This document shows positions 1-6,144 of a DNA stretch of 13,645 bases, in pieces. Made by a program: the position numbers and the translations under genes. The notes under the pieces were generated by a model. It searched no databases. It was not told where the DNA came from and was given only the letters and a program-made list of their open reading frames with translations. Position 1 is the first letter of the stretch. The number at the start of each line of letters is the position of its first letter. This DNA comes from CAYMUB01 sp964393545 (GTDB taxonomy: Bacteria; Patescibacteriota; Microgenomatia; Daviesbacterales; UBA10151). The stretch covers positions 1-13,645 of the forward strand of contig CAYMUB010000062.1 of assembly GCA_964393545.1 (NCBI GenBank), given 5' to 3'.

Positions 1-532
1 TATCTGCCTTTAAAGTGAGCTGTAGTTTCGGTTGATTCATAGTATTTAATACCTGAATGGCAGTTAGATAATGCCTAGTAGCCCTGTCTATCTCTTTGCT
101 TATAACGGCTAAAAATTGAGTAGTTATTGAATTAATATCGAGTGAGAGTACATTATTAAATCTTCTCTGTGCCTCTAGTAACCTCATATAACTTATTACT
201 GCAAGCTCTACTGTTACTTTTTGACTTTCAGTTTGGCAGTTAAATTCCTTCTCCATGTTTCTCATAAGTCCTATTGCAAAGGTGCGATATTGCTCGGAAA
301 TAACTGTTGTCATCAGCGCTCCGTTATGAAATTCGTTAAGTGTTGAAGCCTTAAACAAGTTTGAAAAAATCCCAAAAGATAATTCTACCCCTATTTTTTT
401 ACGTTCCATTTCTTCTTTGGCGGCCTTAAGTACAATATCAGGATCATCTAACGATTTAAGTATCCTGCGCTGTTTTAAATCTAAATTACTCTCAGGTTTA
501 ATAGGAGAACTACTCTTATTATCAGTTGGCAT
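1..532 (-). CDS. Hypothetical protein, 3' end cut by the window edge
   Basis: An open frame on the minus strand runs without a stop from ATG 532 to the window edge, giving 177 visible codons. I chose ATG 532 because GGAG lies 9 bases upstream; an in-frame ATG at 547 lacks such a site. The protein starts MPTDNKSSSPIKPES, then is mainly helical and rich in charged residues. It has no signal peptide or membrane span. The last visible part reads KEIDRATRHYLTAIQVLNTM and then NQPKLQLTLKA, suggesting a long helix followed by a beta-like tail. I do not recognise the family. It diverges from the Fic gene, with the first copy of the interspersed repeat between them. The unbroken frame and good ribosome site make it a real gene; its function is unknown. 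Confidence 0.7.
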   Translation of the reverse strand, partial: MPTDNKSSSPIKPESNLDLKQRRILKSLDDPDIVLKAAKEEMERKKIGVELSFGIFSNLFKASTLNEFHNGALMTTVISEQYRTFAIGLMRNMEKEFNCQTESQKVTVELAVISYMRLLEAQRRFNNVLSLDINSITTQFLAVISKEIDRATRHYLTAIQVLNTMNQPKLQLTLKAD

Positions 533-579
533 TATTGTGAACTCCATATTTAGTAGTATAGTCCGGAATAGTAGCTAGA

Positions 580-645
580 GGCTTAAATGAGACTAGTTGG
601 GTACGAAGTAAGTCTGACCACCCACCCCCAACGCATTTTGTTCAG
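580..645 (+). repeat. Interspersed repeat copy R1
   Basis: First of five copies of a ~65-bp sequence: a GGYTTAAAT-like left part, then TTGGGTACGAAGTAAG, then TCTGACCACCCACCC and AACGCATTTTGTTCAG. The right half is almost identical to the copy at 2306-2370. GTTGGG (596-601) and CCCAAC (627-632) can pair, so the core may fold. It lies in the gap between the truncated gene and the Fic gene. Confidence 0.85.
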
Positions 646-664
646 GTAGAGTATTGCAAATAGA

Positions 665-693
665 TTGACTTACCCTATACAACCATATATAAT
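665..693 (+). promoter_or_regulatory. Sigma-70-type promoter of the Fic gene
   Basis: TTGACT (665-670), a 17-bp spacer and TATAAT (688-693) form a near-consensus promoter. The ATG at 701 is 7 bases past the -10 box, where transcription would start, so the mRNA is probably leaderless. The TTG at 665, which could be read as an upstream start, is part of the -35 box. Confidence 0.75.
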
Positions 694-700
694 CCTATAT

Positions 701-1765
701 ATGACTAATATAAGCCGCTTTGATAAAAGATTAAGCCAGATCCCCAATGAGATTTGGTTAAAAATAGCGCAAATTGAAGAGCTTAAAGGACGATGGATTC
801 AAGGTACAAACTTAAGCCCTCAGTTTCTAAACAGATTAAAAAGATCGGTTTTAATAACCTCTACTGGAGCCTCTACCCGTATCGAGGGGTCTAATCTCTC
901 AGACGAAGATGTCGATAAGCTAATGCGTGGTCTAACCATCGAAAAGTTTGTAAACAGTGATGAGCAAGAGGTTAAGGGCTACTTTGAACTTCTAAAAAAT
1001 GTTTTTGATTCTTGGGAAGGTTTAAATATGAATGAAAGCACTATTAAGCATTTACACCAGGAGTTACTTAAATATGTAGAAAAAGATACCCTACATAGGG
1101 GTAAATATAAGAGCAAAGAGAATCAAGTTAGAATGGCTGATCCGCAAGGACGCGATATGGGGATCCTTTTTGATACTACAAAAGCATATCTCACCCCAAA
1201 AGAAATGAATGAGTTGGTAGATTGGACCAAAAAAGCTTTGAGTGAGAAAAAGCACCATCCACTTCTTGTCATTGGCAACTTTATAGTTGAATTTTTAAAT
1301 ATCCATCCTTTTGAAGATGGTAATGGTAGACTATCCCGAATTCTAACTAATCTGCTGTTGCTCAAACAAGGTTATGTATACGTGCCTTATGTCTCTCATG
1401 AGAAATTAGTGGAAGACAATAAACCAAATTATTATATGGCTTTAAGAACTAGCCAGAAAACCTTTAGGACTGAAGATGAGGATCTTACCGCTTGGCTTGA
1501 TTTCTTTCTAAATATATTACTTAGACAATCTCAAATGGCTATAAATCTAATAACACAGGAAAATATCGAGGGCTTGTTATCACCAAAGCAACTGGCAGTC
1601 TGGCAGTATTTACAAGAGGTAGATGAGGCAACACCTCAAGATATTACTAAAAACGTCCATATTGCCCGTATAACAGTCAACCAAGTAATAAATAAACTTC
1701 TTAATCTGAAGAAAGTTGAGCGACTTGGAGAAGGATCAAGCATCCGTTACAAAAAGACATCTTAA
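701..1765 (+). CDS. Fic-family protein AMPylase with C-terminal winged helix
   Basis: Fic proteins transfer AMP (or another nucleotide-derived group) from a nucleotide cofactor to a hydroxyl side chain of a target protein, in the cytoplasm. The catalytic motif HPFEDGNGRLSR begins at about residue 202 and fits HxFx(D/E)GNGRxxR exactly. An N-terminal STRIEG (about 58-63) fits the class II inhibitory motif (S/T)xxxE(G/N), so the enzyme should be auto-inhibited. The last ~70 residues (from SPKQLAVWQYL) look like a winged helix-turn-helix, as in many Fic proteins of this size. The 354-aa length is normal. ATG 701 was preferred over TTG 665 because the latter is promoter sequence. No antitoxin partner is adjacent. 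All key residues are present, so it should be active; its target is unknown. Confidence 0.93.
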   Translation: MTNISRFDKRLSQIPNEIWLKIAQIEELKGRWIQGTNLSPQFLNRLKRSVLITSTGASTRIEGSNLSDEDVDKLMRGLTIEKFVNSDEQEVKGYFELLKNVFDSWEGLNMNESTIKHLHQELLKYVEKDTLHRGKYKSKENQVRMADPQGRDMGILFDTTKAYLTPKEMNELVDWTKKALSEKKHHPLLVIGNFIVEFLNIHPFEDGNGRLSRILTNLLLLKQGYVYVPYVSHEKLVEDNKPNYYMALRTSQKTFRTEDEDLTAWLDFFLNILLRQSQMAINLITQENIEGLLSPKQLAVWQYLQEVDEATPQDITKNVHIARITVNQVINKLLNLKKVERLGEGSSIRYKKTS

Positions 1766-1790
1766 AGATGAAGGAACAATAGCGGTAACA

Positions 1791-1836
1791 GCATATAAGC
1801 ATCCATTAATTTGATGGTATTAACGCTGAGGACCCC
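1791..1836. repeat. Small shared motif, copy 1 (GATGGTATTAAC)
   Basis: GATGGTATTAAC (1813-1824) recurs exactly at 3234-3245. Further matches without gaps lie on both sides: ATAAGCA upstream and GAG plus CCC downstream. It sits between the convergent Fic and VOC genes. TTAAT/ATTAA around it could pair weakly. Function unknown. Confidence 0.4.
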
Positions 1837-1839
1837 CAA

Positions 1840-2262
1840 TTATTCTTCTTTTTCGCCTAAATCTTGAGAAAATCTCAATAGATAACCATCAGGATCTTGT
1901 ATAAGAATTTGTCTAGAACCACTAATAATATTTCCCTTTTTATACCAACTATCTTGCAACTCTCTTCTTAAAGGATAGCTATGCGATTTTAAGGACTCAA
2001 CTAGTCTTTCAATATTGTCTGTATTTATCTGAAAATTTATCCCCCTGCCAAATGGGTATTCAAAGCTTCCAGTAATAAATGCCTTGTCTTCATTTGGATC
2101 AAGTTCCTGAATCATAAAATGGCTGTCCTGATAAGATAAAAAGGCAAATAGCGGATCGCTGCGTTGATACTCTACTATAAAACCTAAAATCCTTGTATAG
2201 AAATCAAGGCTTTTTTGAAAATTAGAAACATATAATTCTGGTTTCAGTGAATTAGATTTCAT
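1840..2262 (-). CDS. VOC-superfamily (glyoxalase/bleomycin-resistance-like) protein
   Basis: The 140-aa protein has the two beta-alpha-beta-beta-beta modules of the vicinal oxygen chelate fold. The first module starts PELYVSNFQKSLDFYTRILG and contains FAFLSYQDSHFMIQE. The second contains GRGINFQINTDNIERLVESL and ends ILIQDPDGYLLRFSQ. The QDPDGYLLRF ending is typical of bleomycin-binding or glyoxalase-like members. Family members bind a metal, sequester a drug or act as small isomerases and dioxygenases; substrate cannot be inferred here. Its start is supported by an extended -10 box 6 bases upstream. It is convergent with the Fic gene and stands alone between repeat copies R1 and R2 as a probable accessory gene. 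Confidence 0.85.
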   Translation of the reverse strand: MKSNSLKPELYVSNFQKSLDFYTRILGFIVEYQRSDPLFAFLSYQDSHFMIQELDPNEDKAFITGSFEYPFGRGINFQINTDNIERLVESLKSHSYPLRRELQDSWYKKGNIISGSRQILIQDPDGYLLRFSQDLGEKEE

Positions 2263-2268
2263 CTTTTG

Positions 2269-2277
2269 AGTATATCA
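2269..2277 (-). promoter_or_regulatory. Extended -10 promoter of the VOC gene, leaderless
   Basis: On the minus strand TGATATACT matches the extended -10 pattern TGnTATAAT with one change. TATACT (2274-2269) ends 6 bases before the ATG at 2262, so transcription would start at or next to the start codon. No Shine-Dalgarno site is present. Confidence 0.6.
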
Positions 2278-2305
2278 GAAACTAAAATTAGGAATTTTGT
2301 AAACA

Positions 2306-2370
2306 GGTTTAAATTCCTTTATCTGGGTACGAAGTAAATCTGACCACCCACCTCAACGCATTTTGTTCAG
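2306..2370 (+). repeat. Interspersed repeat copy R2
   Basis: Complete copy: GGTTTAAATTCCTTTATC, TGGGTACGAAGTAAATCTGA, then CCACCCACCTCAACGC and ATTTTGTTCAG. The left part matches R3 (3844) and the right part matches R1 (580), which links the copies. It lies between the VOC gene and the toxin-antitoxin operon. The following ~145 bp (2371-2517) hold no ORF or RNA gene that I can identify. Confidence 0.85.
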
Positions 2371-2517
2371 CACCAACACTATGAATAGCTTGATACTCCA
2401 GGCTAAACTGCTGGTAATATAGGGAATAATTAAACGAAATAAATTAGCCTCATATTTTTCAGACGTTAACGGGAGTTGAACCAGAAAATAGCACGCACAG
2501 AATACCTCTTTTAGTAG

Positions 2518-2563
2518 TTGACAATTTGCGAAACTATAGTAAAATATATAGTAGATATATAAT
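2518..2563 (+). promoter_or_regulatory. Toxin-antitoxin operon promoter with candidate operator
   Basis: TTGACA (2518-2523), 16 bp and TAAAAT (2540-2545) form a good promoter. Just downstream, ATATATAGTAGATATAT is an imperfect inverted repeat, the kind of site a ribbon-helix-helix antitoxin often binds to autoregulate. Unlike several neighbours, this gene has a leader and a ribosome site, AAGAAGGA (2576-2583), 4 bases before the ATG. The operator role is inferred. Confidence 0.65.
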
Positions 2564-2587
2564 TAAGCATATATCAAGAAGGAACAT

Positions 2588-2869
2588 ATGCAAACAACAC
2601 AAGACAGAGTACAAAAATTAGTAACATTTTCCGCAAAACTATATAACAGTGCTGTAGCCAGAGCCGATAGCTTGGGTATTCCCTTTGCTGAGTATGTTAG
2701 ACACACGCTCATTAAAGATGTTGAGGAAAGCAATAAAAACTTGCCAATGGTTGATGCCGAAACAGAGAAAAGAATTGGTCTAAGCCTCAAAGATATCAAG
2801 GAAGGAAGATATACTGTATTAAAGAGTGATGAAGATATTGGAAAACACTTCAATAACCTCGATAAATAG
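2588..2869 (+). CDS. RelB/RHH-type antitoxin of a type II toxin-antitoxin pair
   Basis: This 93-aa protein starts with a ribbon-helix-helix-like fold: the strand VQKLVTFSAKLYNSAVA, then helices through ADSLGIPFAEYVRHTLI (about residues 8-43). A charged C-terminal segment (KDIKEGRYTVLKSDEDIGKH) is the part that usually wraps the toxin. Such antitoxins neutralise the toxin and repress their own promoter as a complex. The toxin gene follows after 6 bases. The ATG has a strong ribosome site, AAGAAGGA. Size and order fit RelB/DinJ-like antitoxins. The subfamily is uncertain. Confidence 0.85.
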   Translation: MQTTQDRVQKLVTFSAKLYNSAVARADSLGIPFAEYVRHTLIKDVEESNKNLPMVDAETEKRIGLSLKDIKEGRYTVLKSDEDIGKHFNNLDK

Positions 2870-2875
2870 TCTTGT

Positions 2876-3166
2876 ATGTTTGATTTGCTCACAACCAAGG
2901 ATTTTGATAAAACATATGTAATCATCACCAAGGGAGATCAAAAATTACAAAAACGCATACAAAAAGTGTTAAAGCTTTTAGAGCAAAATCCGTCTTATCC
3001 ATCTCTCAAAACACATAAGGTTACAACAAAAAACTACGGAGATAAATGGAGTAGTTGGGTAACAGGAGATATTCGTATTATTTGGGATTATGACAGGGAA
3101 AATAGATTAATCATTCTTCTTTTGGATATTGGTGGCCATAGTGGAACTCACAAGGTATATAAATAG
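2876..3166 (+). CDS. RelE/YafQ-superfamily toxin (probable mRNA interferase)
   Basis: The 96-aa protein has the RelE-superfamily plan: an N-terminal strand (MFDLLTTKDFDKTY), two helices with KLQKRIQKVLKLLEQNP, then the sheet with KWSSWVTGDIRIIWDYD and IILLLDIGGHSGTHKVYK. The GDIRIIWDYD strand and the histidines and tyrosine near the C-terminus are where RelE/YafQ toxins place catalytic residues. Such toxins cut mRNA on the ribosome and stop growth when the antitoxin is lost. It starts 6 bases after the antitoxin stop without its own ribosome site, so translation is probably coupled. It appears intact. Confidence 0.88.
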   Translation: MFDLLTTKDFDKTYVIITKGDQKLQKRIQKVLKLLEQNPSYPSLKTHKVTTKNYGDKWSSWVTGDIRIIWDYDRENRLIILLLDIGGHSGTHKVYK

Positions 3167-3178
3167 ATATGAATCTTC

Positions 3179-3208
3179 AGTAATCGGAAATTTCAGGATT
3201 ACTTTGCT
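3179..3208 (+). terminator. Possible terminator of the toxin-antitoxin operon
   Basis: AGTAATC (3179-3185) pairs perfectly with GATTACT (3197-3203) across an 11-base loop, just after the toxin gene. The tail TTGCTT is T-rich but not a clean U-run, so this is weak. Confidence 0.4.
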
Positions 3209-3214
3209 TACAGC

Positions 3215-3258
3215 CATAAGCACTTTCTGGTTCGATGGTATTAACTTCGAGAATCCCA
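3215..3258. repeat. Small shared motif, copy 2 (GATGGTATTAAC)
   Basis: GATGGTATTAAC at 3234-3245 is the exact counterpart of 1813-1824, with the same spacing to an upstream ATAAGCA and a downstream GAG/CCC. It directly precedes a terminator hairpin. Both copies follow a plus-strand gene. Confidence 0.4.
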
Positions 3259-3271
3259 GATGGGATTTTTT
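3252..3271 (+). terminator. Rho-independent terminator
   Basis: AATCCC (3252-3257), a loop AGAT and GGGATT (3262-3267) form a 6-bp stem followed at once by TTTT. It would end transcription from the toxin-antitoxin operon before the acetyltransferase gene. Confidence 0.65.
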
Positions 3272-3300
3272 GGGTTAGTACAGGTAAATTAAGGTAGTTG

Positions 3301-3306
3301 TATAAT
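3301..3306 (+). promoter_or_regulatory. -10 box of the GNAT gene, leaderless
   Basis: A perfect TATAAT ends 6 bases before the ATG at 3313. No clear -35 box is seen. The TTG at 3298, a possible upstream start, directly abuts this box and lies upstream of the predicted transcription start, so ATG 3313 is preferred. Confidence 0.6.
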
Positions 3307-3312
3307 TGGACA

Positions 3313-3825
3313 ATGGAGTTAGTGTTACCTTCTGTTAAATATAAACAAGATTACCTGGTGGCACTTGAGGAATCAGAAGATGAAGTTGGGATTACTATTC
3401 TCAGAAAACCTAAAAAGGATGAATCTTTTGAAGAATTTGTAGAAAATATCAAAAGTGAATCAAAAGGGCTACATCTACCTTGGGGTTGGGTACCTGCTAC
3501 AGAATTATGGCTTGTTAATCATGGAGAATTTATTGGTTATGTTAATATCCGCCACTCTTTAACTGAGCACTTACTAAGAATTGGTGGACATATCGGATAT
3601 TGGGTTCGTCCTTCAAAGAGAGGGATGGGTTACGGCAAAAAGATTTTAAAGCTATCATTATCAGAAGCGGAGAAATTAGGTATAACAAGGTTACTTATTA
3701 CTTGTGACGATACTAATATTGGTTCTAGAAAGATTATTGAAGAAAATGGTGGCATTCTGGAAAATATTGTGGAAAATGGTGAGAATCACCCTCCAAAAAG
3801 ACGCTATTGGATAACAACAGGGTAA
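3313..3825 (+). CDS. GNAT-family N-acetyltransferase
   Basis: The 170-aa protein transfers an acetyl group from acetyl-CoA to an amine. The central strand-turn-helix GHIGYWVRPSKRGMGYGKKI (about residues 92-111) holds the acetyl-CoA pyrophosphate-binding motif (RGMGYG, fitting R/Q-x-x-G-x-G). It is followed by ILKLSLSEAEKLGITRLLI and then CDDTNIGSRKIIEENGGILE, which is motif B. The layout resembles RimJ/RimL or aminoglycoside-acetyltransferase-like members, but the substrate (small molecule or protein N-terminus) cannot be read from sequence. It has its own promoter downstream of a terminator, so it is not in the toxin-antitoxin operon. Length is normal and motifs are complete. Confidence 0.9.
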   Translation: MELVLPSVKYKQDYLVALEESEDEVGITILRKPKKDESFEEFVENIKSESKGLHLPWGWVPATELWLVNHGEFIGYVNIRHSLTEHLLRIGGHIGYWVRPSKRGMGYGKKILKLSLSEAEKLGITRLLITCDDTNIGSRKIIEENGGILENIVENGENHPPKRRYWITTG

Positions 3826-3843
3826 TCAGGAATCATAAAACGA

Positions 3844-3920
3844 GGTTTAAATTCCTTCATTTGGGTACAAAGTAAGCATAGCTTGCGAGCTAATCGCTCT
3901 AAAGTCTGTCCACCCACCCC
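3844..3920 (+). repeat. Interspersed repeat copy R3, with a 28-bp insertion
   Basis: The left part GGTTTAAATTCCTTCAT and TTGGGTACAAAGTAAG match R2. Then 28 extra bases (about 3876-3903, containing AGCTTGCGAGCT) precede TCTGTCCACCCACCCC, where the repeat resumes. AAG occurs on both sides of the insertion. The copy lies between the convergent GNAT and VIT genes. Confidence 0.8.
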
Positions 3921-3972
3921 AGAGAAGATTTAGATTGTTAGGACAGGCTAAATTAAATGCTATCTGATTAGA

Positions 3973-4689
3973 TTATAGATTCGTAACCCCAAATAGTCTT
4001 CCTACGCTGTAAGTCACTACCATAGCTAATACTCCACCTATTACTATCCTAAATGTAGCTCGAACTACATTTGCACCAGTCATCCTTGCACTTAAGAAGC
4101 CAGTTATAATCAAAGCAATTAGTACAGCAATAAAGGCTACAGGAACACGCATGGATTCTGAAGGAATAAGTATGGCAATTAGTGGAATAATTGCTCCTAC
4201 TAGAAATGAAGCAGCTGAAGCAAAAGCTGCATGTCCAGGATTAGTTAAGTTATTTGGATCAATACCTAGCTCTGCGTCAATATGAGCTGCAAATGCATCA
4301 TGAGCGGTTAACTCTTTTGCCACTACGACTGCTGTTTTCCTGGTTAATCCTTTTTTTTCATAAATAGATGCTAATTCTTCTAATTCTTGTTGTGGACGCT
4401 CTTTTAGTTCTCTTTTTTCTTTTTCTAAAAATACTTTTTCTGTATCTCTAGAGCTACTAACTGAAACATACTCACCAACTGCCATAGATATAGCTCCAGC
4501 AATAATTCCAGCCACACCTGCCGTTAAAATTACGGTCGAGGAAGTAGTCACACCTGCTACCCCAACGACCAAACCCGCGATAGAAACAATACCATCATTA
4601 GCCCCTAAAACAGATGCTCTAAGCCAATTTAACCTTGATACATGACTATATACATGAGGTTCAGGAAAAACTTTTTCACTTTTCTTCAT
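3973..4689 (-). CDS. VIT1/CCC1-family Fe2+/Mn2+ transporter
   Basis: This 238-aa membrane protein moves iron or manganese across the membrane. The N-terminus has the family signature LRASVLGANDGIVSIAGLVV (about 23-42). Five membrane spans are visible at about 33-50, 55-77, 153-175, 183-203 and 211-231. Between spans 2 and 3 is a cytosolic, glutamate-rich segment (EKEKRELKE and QQELEELASIYEKKG, 89-114), the metal-capturing domain of plant and yeast homologues. The GEYVSVSSSRDTE motif after span 2 is also conserved. In bacteria these proteins probably relieve metal excess; direction and metal are not proven here. The upstream region has TACACT as a possible -10 and no ribosome site. It stands alone between repeats R3 and R4. 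Confidence 0.93.
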   Translation of the reverse strand: MKKSEKVFPEPHVYSHVSRLNWLRASVLGANDGIVSIAGLVVGVAGVTTSSTVILTAGVAGIIAGAISMAVGEYVSVSSSRDTEKVFLEKEKRELKERPQQELEELASIYEKKGLTRKTAVVVAKELTAHDAFAAHIDAELGIDPNNLTNPGHAAFASAASFLVGAIIPLIAILIPSESMRVPVAFIAVLIALIITGFLSARMTGANVVRATFRIVIGGVLAMVVTYSVGRLFGVTNL

Positions 4690-4744
4690 AATTATTTACA
4701 GTGTATCACTTTTTTAGACTCTAAAATTTGAGATCTCATAACCA

Positions 4745-4806
4745 GGCTTCAATTCCCGTAGTTGGGTACAAACTGCGTCGAGCCACCCACCCCAAGCATT
4801 TTTAGC
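4745..4806 (+). repeat. Interspersed repeat copy R4 (diverged)
   Basis: GGCTTCAATTCCCGTAG, TTGGGTACAAACTGCGTCGA and GCCACCCACCCCAAGCATTT align with R1-R3 over the full length, with more changes in the centre. TTGGG and CCCAA can pair. It lies between two minus-strand genes, in the same orientation as the other copies. Confidence 0.8.
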
Positions 4807-4824
4807 CTCAATATATGCCACTTT

Positions 4825-5583
4825 CTACTTTTGTGTAGCTCGCATACCTCTAAACTGTAAAACATCTAACCTTGTGATAGCAGAAACTGGAATACCACTG
4901 TGAACTACAAAGTTCTTTCTAAATTCATCTGTTATCCTAAGCGATTCTGGATCAGCAAAAATATTTCTCTTACTAGCTAACTTTGCAACATCAATGGTTA
5001 ATAATAACAATCTAGTCCTAGGATGTCCCAAACCATGCCTTTCTGGTGAATTCTCGCTGCCCTTCCCATGAACAAGTGCAGTGTTAAAATCTACTGAGAA
5101 ATATGTGACACCATCTTCTCTGCCGTAGATTCCTTTTTGCCTCATCCCTTCAATCTTATTAATTGGTCTATGAATTAAATCCCTTAGAGGTGTTGTAAAA
5201 AATAACCCACCTGCATGATAAGCGGTTTTCCCAATTACTGTACTATCTACAGGTTTTAAGCCCTTGCTTCCTTTTAGCTGGTTAAGATACTCATATATTT
5301 CAAGATTACTTGACCTTTCCTTAAGTCCTTCAATAACTTCTGGATCGCTCATTTCTTCGTTCATATTTCTATTAGTCATAGAAAATTGTGAGGGATTCCG
5401 TATATCAAGGGTCGGTACAAAATATTCTTCACCTTGGTTAAAACCAGTTAAATCAACACCTCTTTCATAGAAGAAAACAATTTCTATACCACCAAATATA
5501 ACTGGAGTAATAACAAATTCCTCGCCTACTTTGAAAGGAAAAATGTCAGTTGTAAGATCCGCACTAAAATCTTGTTCGCCCAT
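4825..5583 (-). CDS. Uncharacterised protein, possibly ADP-ribosyltransferase-like
   Basis: A 252-aa soluble protein that I do not firmly recognise. The N-terminal ~110 residues look like a beta-rich domain. The second half resembles PARP/Tpt1-like ADP-ribosyltransferases: TAYHAGGLFF (H123) where the NAD-binding histidine of 'YHGT' stands, then GVTYFSVDFNTALVHG (Y161), matching 'G-x-YFT-D...A', and later VVHSGIPVSAITRLDVLQF, like the closing strands of that fold. A catalytic glutamate is not obvious. If correct, it uses NAD+ to modify a protein, nucleic acid or small molecule. TATAAT (5599-5594) is 10 bases before the ATG, and AAGGA directly touches it, so the leader would be very short. It lies alone between R4 and R5. 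The gene is certain; the function is not. Confidence 0.5.
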   Translation of the reverse strand: MGEQDFSADLTTDIFPFKVGEEFVITPVIFGGIEIVFFYERGVDLTGFNQGEEYFVPTLDIRNPSQFSMTNRNMNEEMSDPEVIEGLKERSSNLEIYEYLNQLKGSKGLKPVDSTVIGKTAYHAGGLFFTTPLRDLIHRPINKIEGMRQKGIYGREDGVTYFSVDFNTALVHGKGSENSPERHGLGHPRTRLLLLTIDVAKLASKRNIFADPESLRITDEFRKNFVVHSGIPVSAITRLDVLQFRGMRATQK

Positions 5584-5615
5584 TCCTTAAACAATTATAC
5601 AGCTTTTATTATGAT

Positions 5616-5669
5616 AAATTTAACTGGCTAAGTCTGCCCACCCACCCAGATAATTTAAAGATCTGGGAA
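5616..5669 (+). repeat. Interspersed repeat copy R5 (partial), running into a hairpin
   Basis: AAGTCTGCCCACCCACCC (5630-5647) matches the R1 core at 17 of 18 positions; AAATTTAACTGG before it is a reduced left part, and the TGGGTAC block is missing. Directly fused, CCAGAT (5646-5651) pairs with ATCTGG (5661-5666), followed by GAATTTTTT on the plus strand, a terminator-like shape that overlaps the 3' end of the Nudix gene. Confidence 0.65.
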
Positions 5670-6098
5670 TTTTTTAGCCTCATCATCACGCCATTTGGCA
5701 TTAATAACCCGTTCACCTACTAAAATATCTTGTTTAGTTTGAGTAGTAAATGGAAGTTTTAAAGTTTCACTGAAAGTAAACCAGGAAAGGTTGGCTTTTT
5801 TAAATCTATCAAAAGTTTTAGTTTTCCGTATTTCAGCATAAAACACATAATTTAATTTATTTCTGGTGTTATGAAAATAGTCATATATAGGGTAAATATC
5901 TTTTGCCTTTAGTTTTATGTGTAGAAGTTTACTTACTAATTTCTGAAAGGTAACTTGAGCATCTTCTCCTGTTACACCATCCCCTCCCAGGGTAGACCAC
6001 AAAGACACTGTATCTTTTTTCTGCTTAGAGTCAAGTAAGAGAATTTGGTGAGTTTTTAAACTATAGAGGAATCCGCTGGCATAGAAAGAAGTTTGCAC
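5655..6098 (-). CDS. Nudix-fold protein with degenerate catalytic motif
   Basis: This 147-aa protein has the Nudix layout: an N-terminal strand (ASGFLYSLKTHQILLLDSK), then LWSTLGGDGVTGE, a helix, and later strands with NYVFYAEI and LSWFTFSE. The Nudix box GX5EX7REUXEEXGU is only half kept. G39 and E45 fit, but positions of R-E and the metal-binding E-E read KL and KL (residues 53-58, KLVSKL). It is therefore probably not a normal pyrophosphohydrolase, and may only bind a nucleotide or use other residues. The start is GTG 6098, chosen because an extended -10 ends 6 bases upstream and no ATG fits. It diverges from the SET gene with 46 bp between. Fold assignment is moderately sure. Confidence 0.65.
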   Translation of the reverse strand: MQTSFYASGFLYSLKTHQILLLDSKQKKDTVSLWSTLGGDGVTGEDAQVTFQKLVSKLLHIKLKAKDIYPIYDYFHNTRNKLNYVFYAEIRKTKTFDRFKKANLSWFTFSETLKLPFTTQTKQDILVGERVINAKWRDDEAKKFPDL

Positions 6099-6104
6099 TA
6101 ATGT

Positions 6105-6113
6105 ATTATAACA
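6105..6113 (-). promoter_or_regulatory. Extended -10 promoter of the Nudix-like gene, leaderless
   Basis: On the minus strand TGTTATAAT is a perfect TGnTATAAT. The hexamer (6110-6105) is followed by ACATTA and then the GTG start. The same TATAATACATTA precedes the methyltransferase start at 8436. Confidence 0.7.
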
Positions 6114-6144
6114 GGTATTAACTGATAAATGTTAATTAATCACT

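Noticed and set aside
580..645. Repeat copies as integron attC sites (GTTGGGT in R1 and R4 fits GTTRRRY)
   Set aside because: In attC the order is RYYYAAC then GTTRRRY; here it is reversed on both strands. R2 and R3 lack GTT, and no integron integrase is in the window.
665..700. Upstream TTG start for the Fic gene
   Set aside because: The TTG is the -35 box of a near-consensus promoter, so it lies before the likely transcription start.
2371..2517. tRNA-like string on the minus strand (GGTTCAACTCC at about 2475)
   Set aside because: The T-loop-like bases are not framed by a pairing T-stem, and no acceptor, D-arm or anticodon arm can be built around them.
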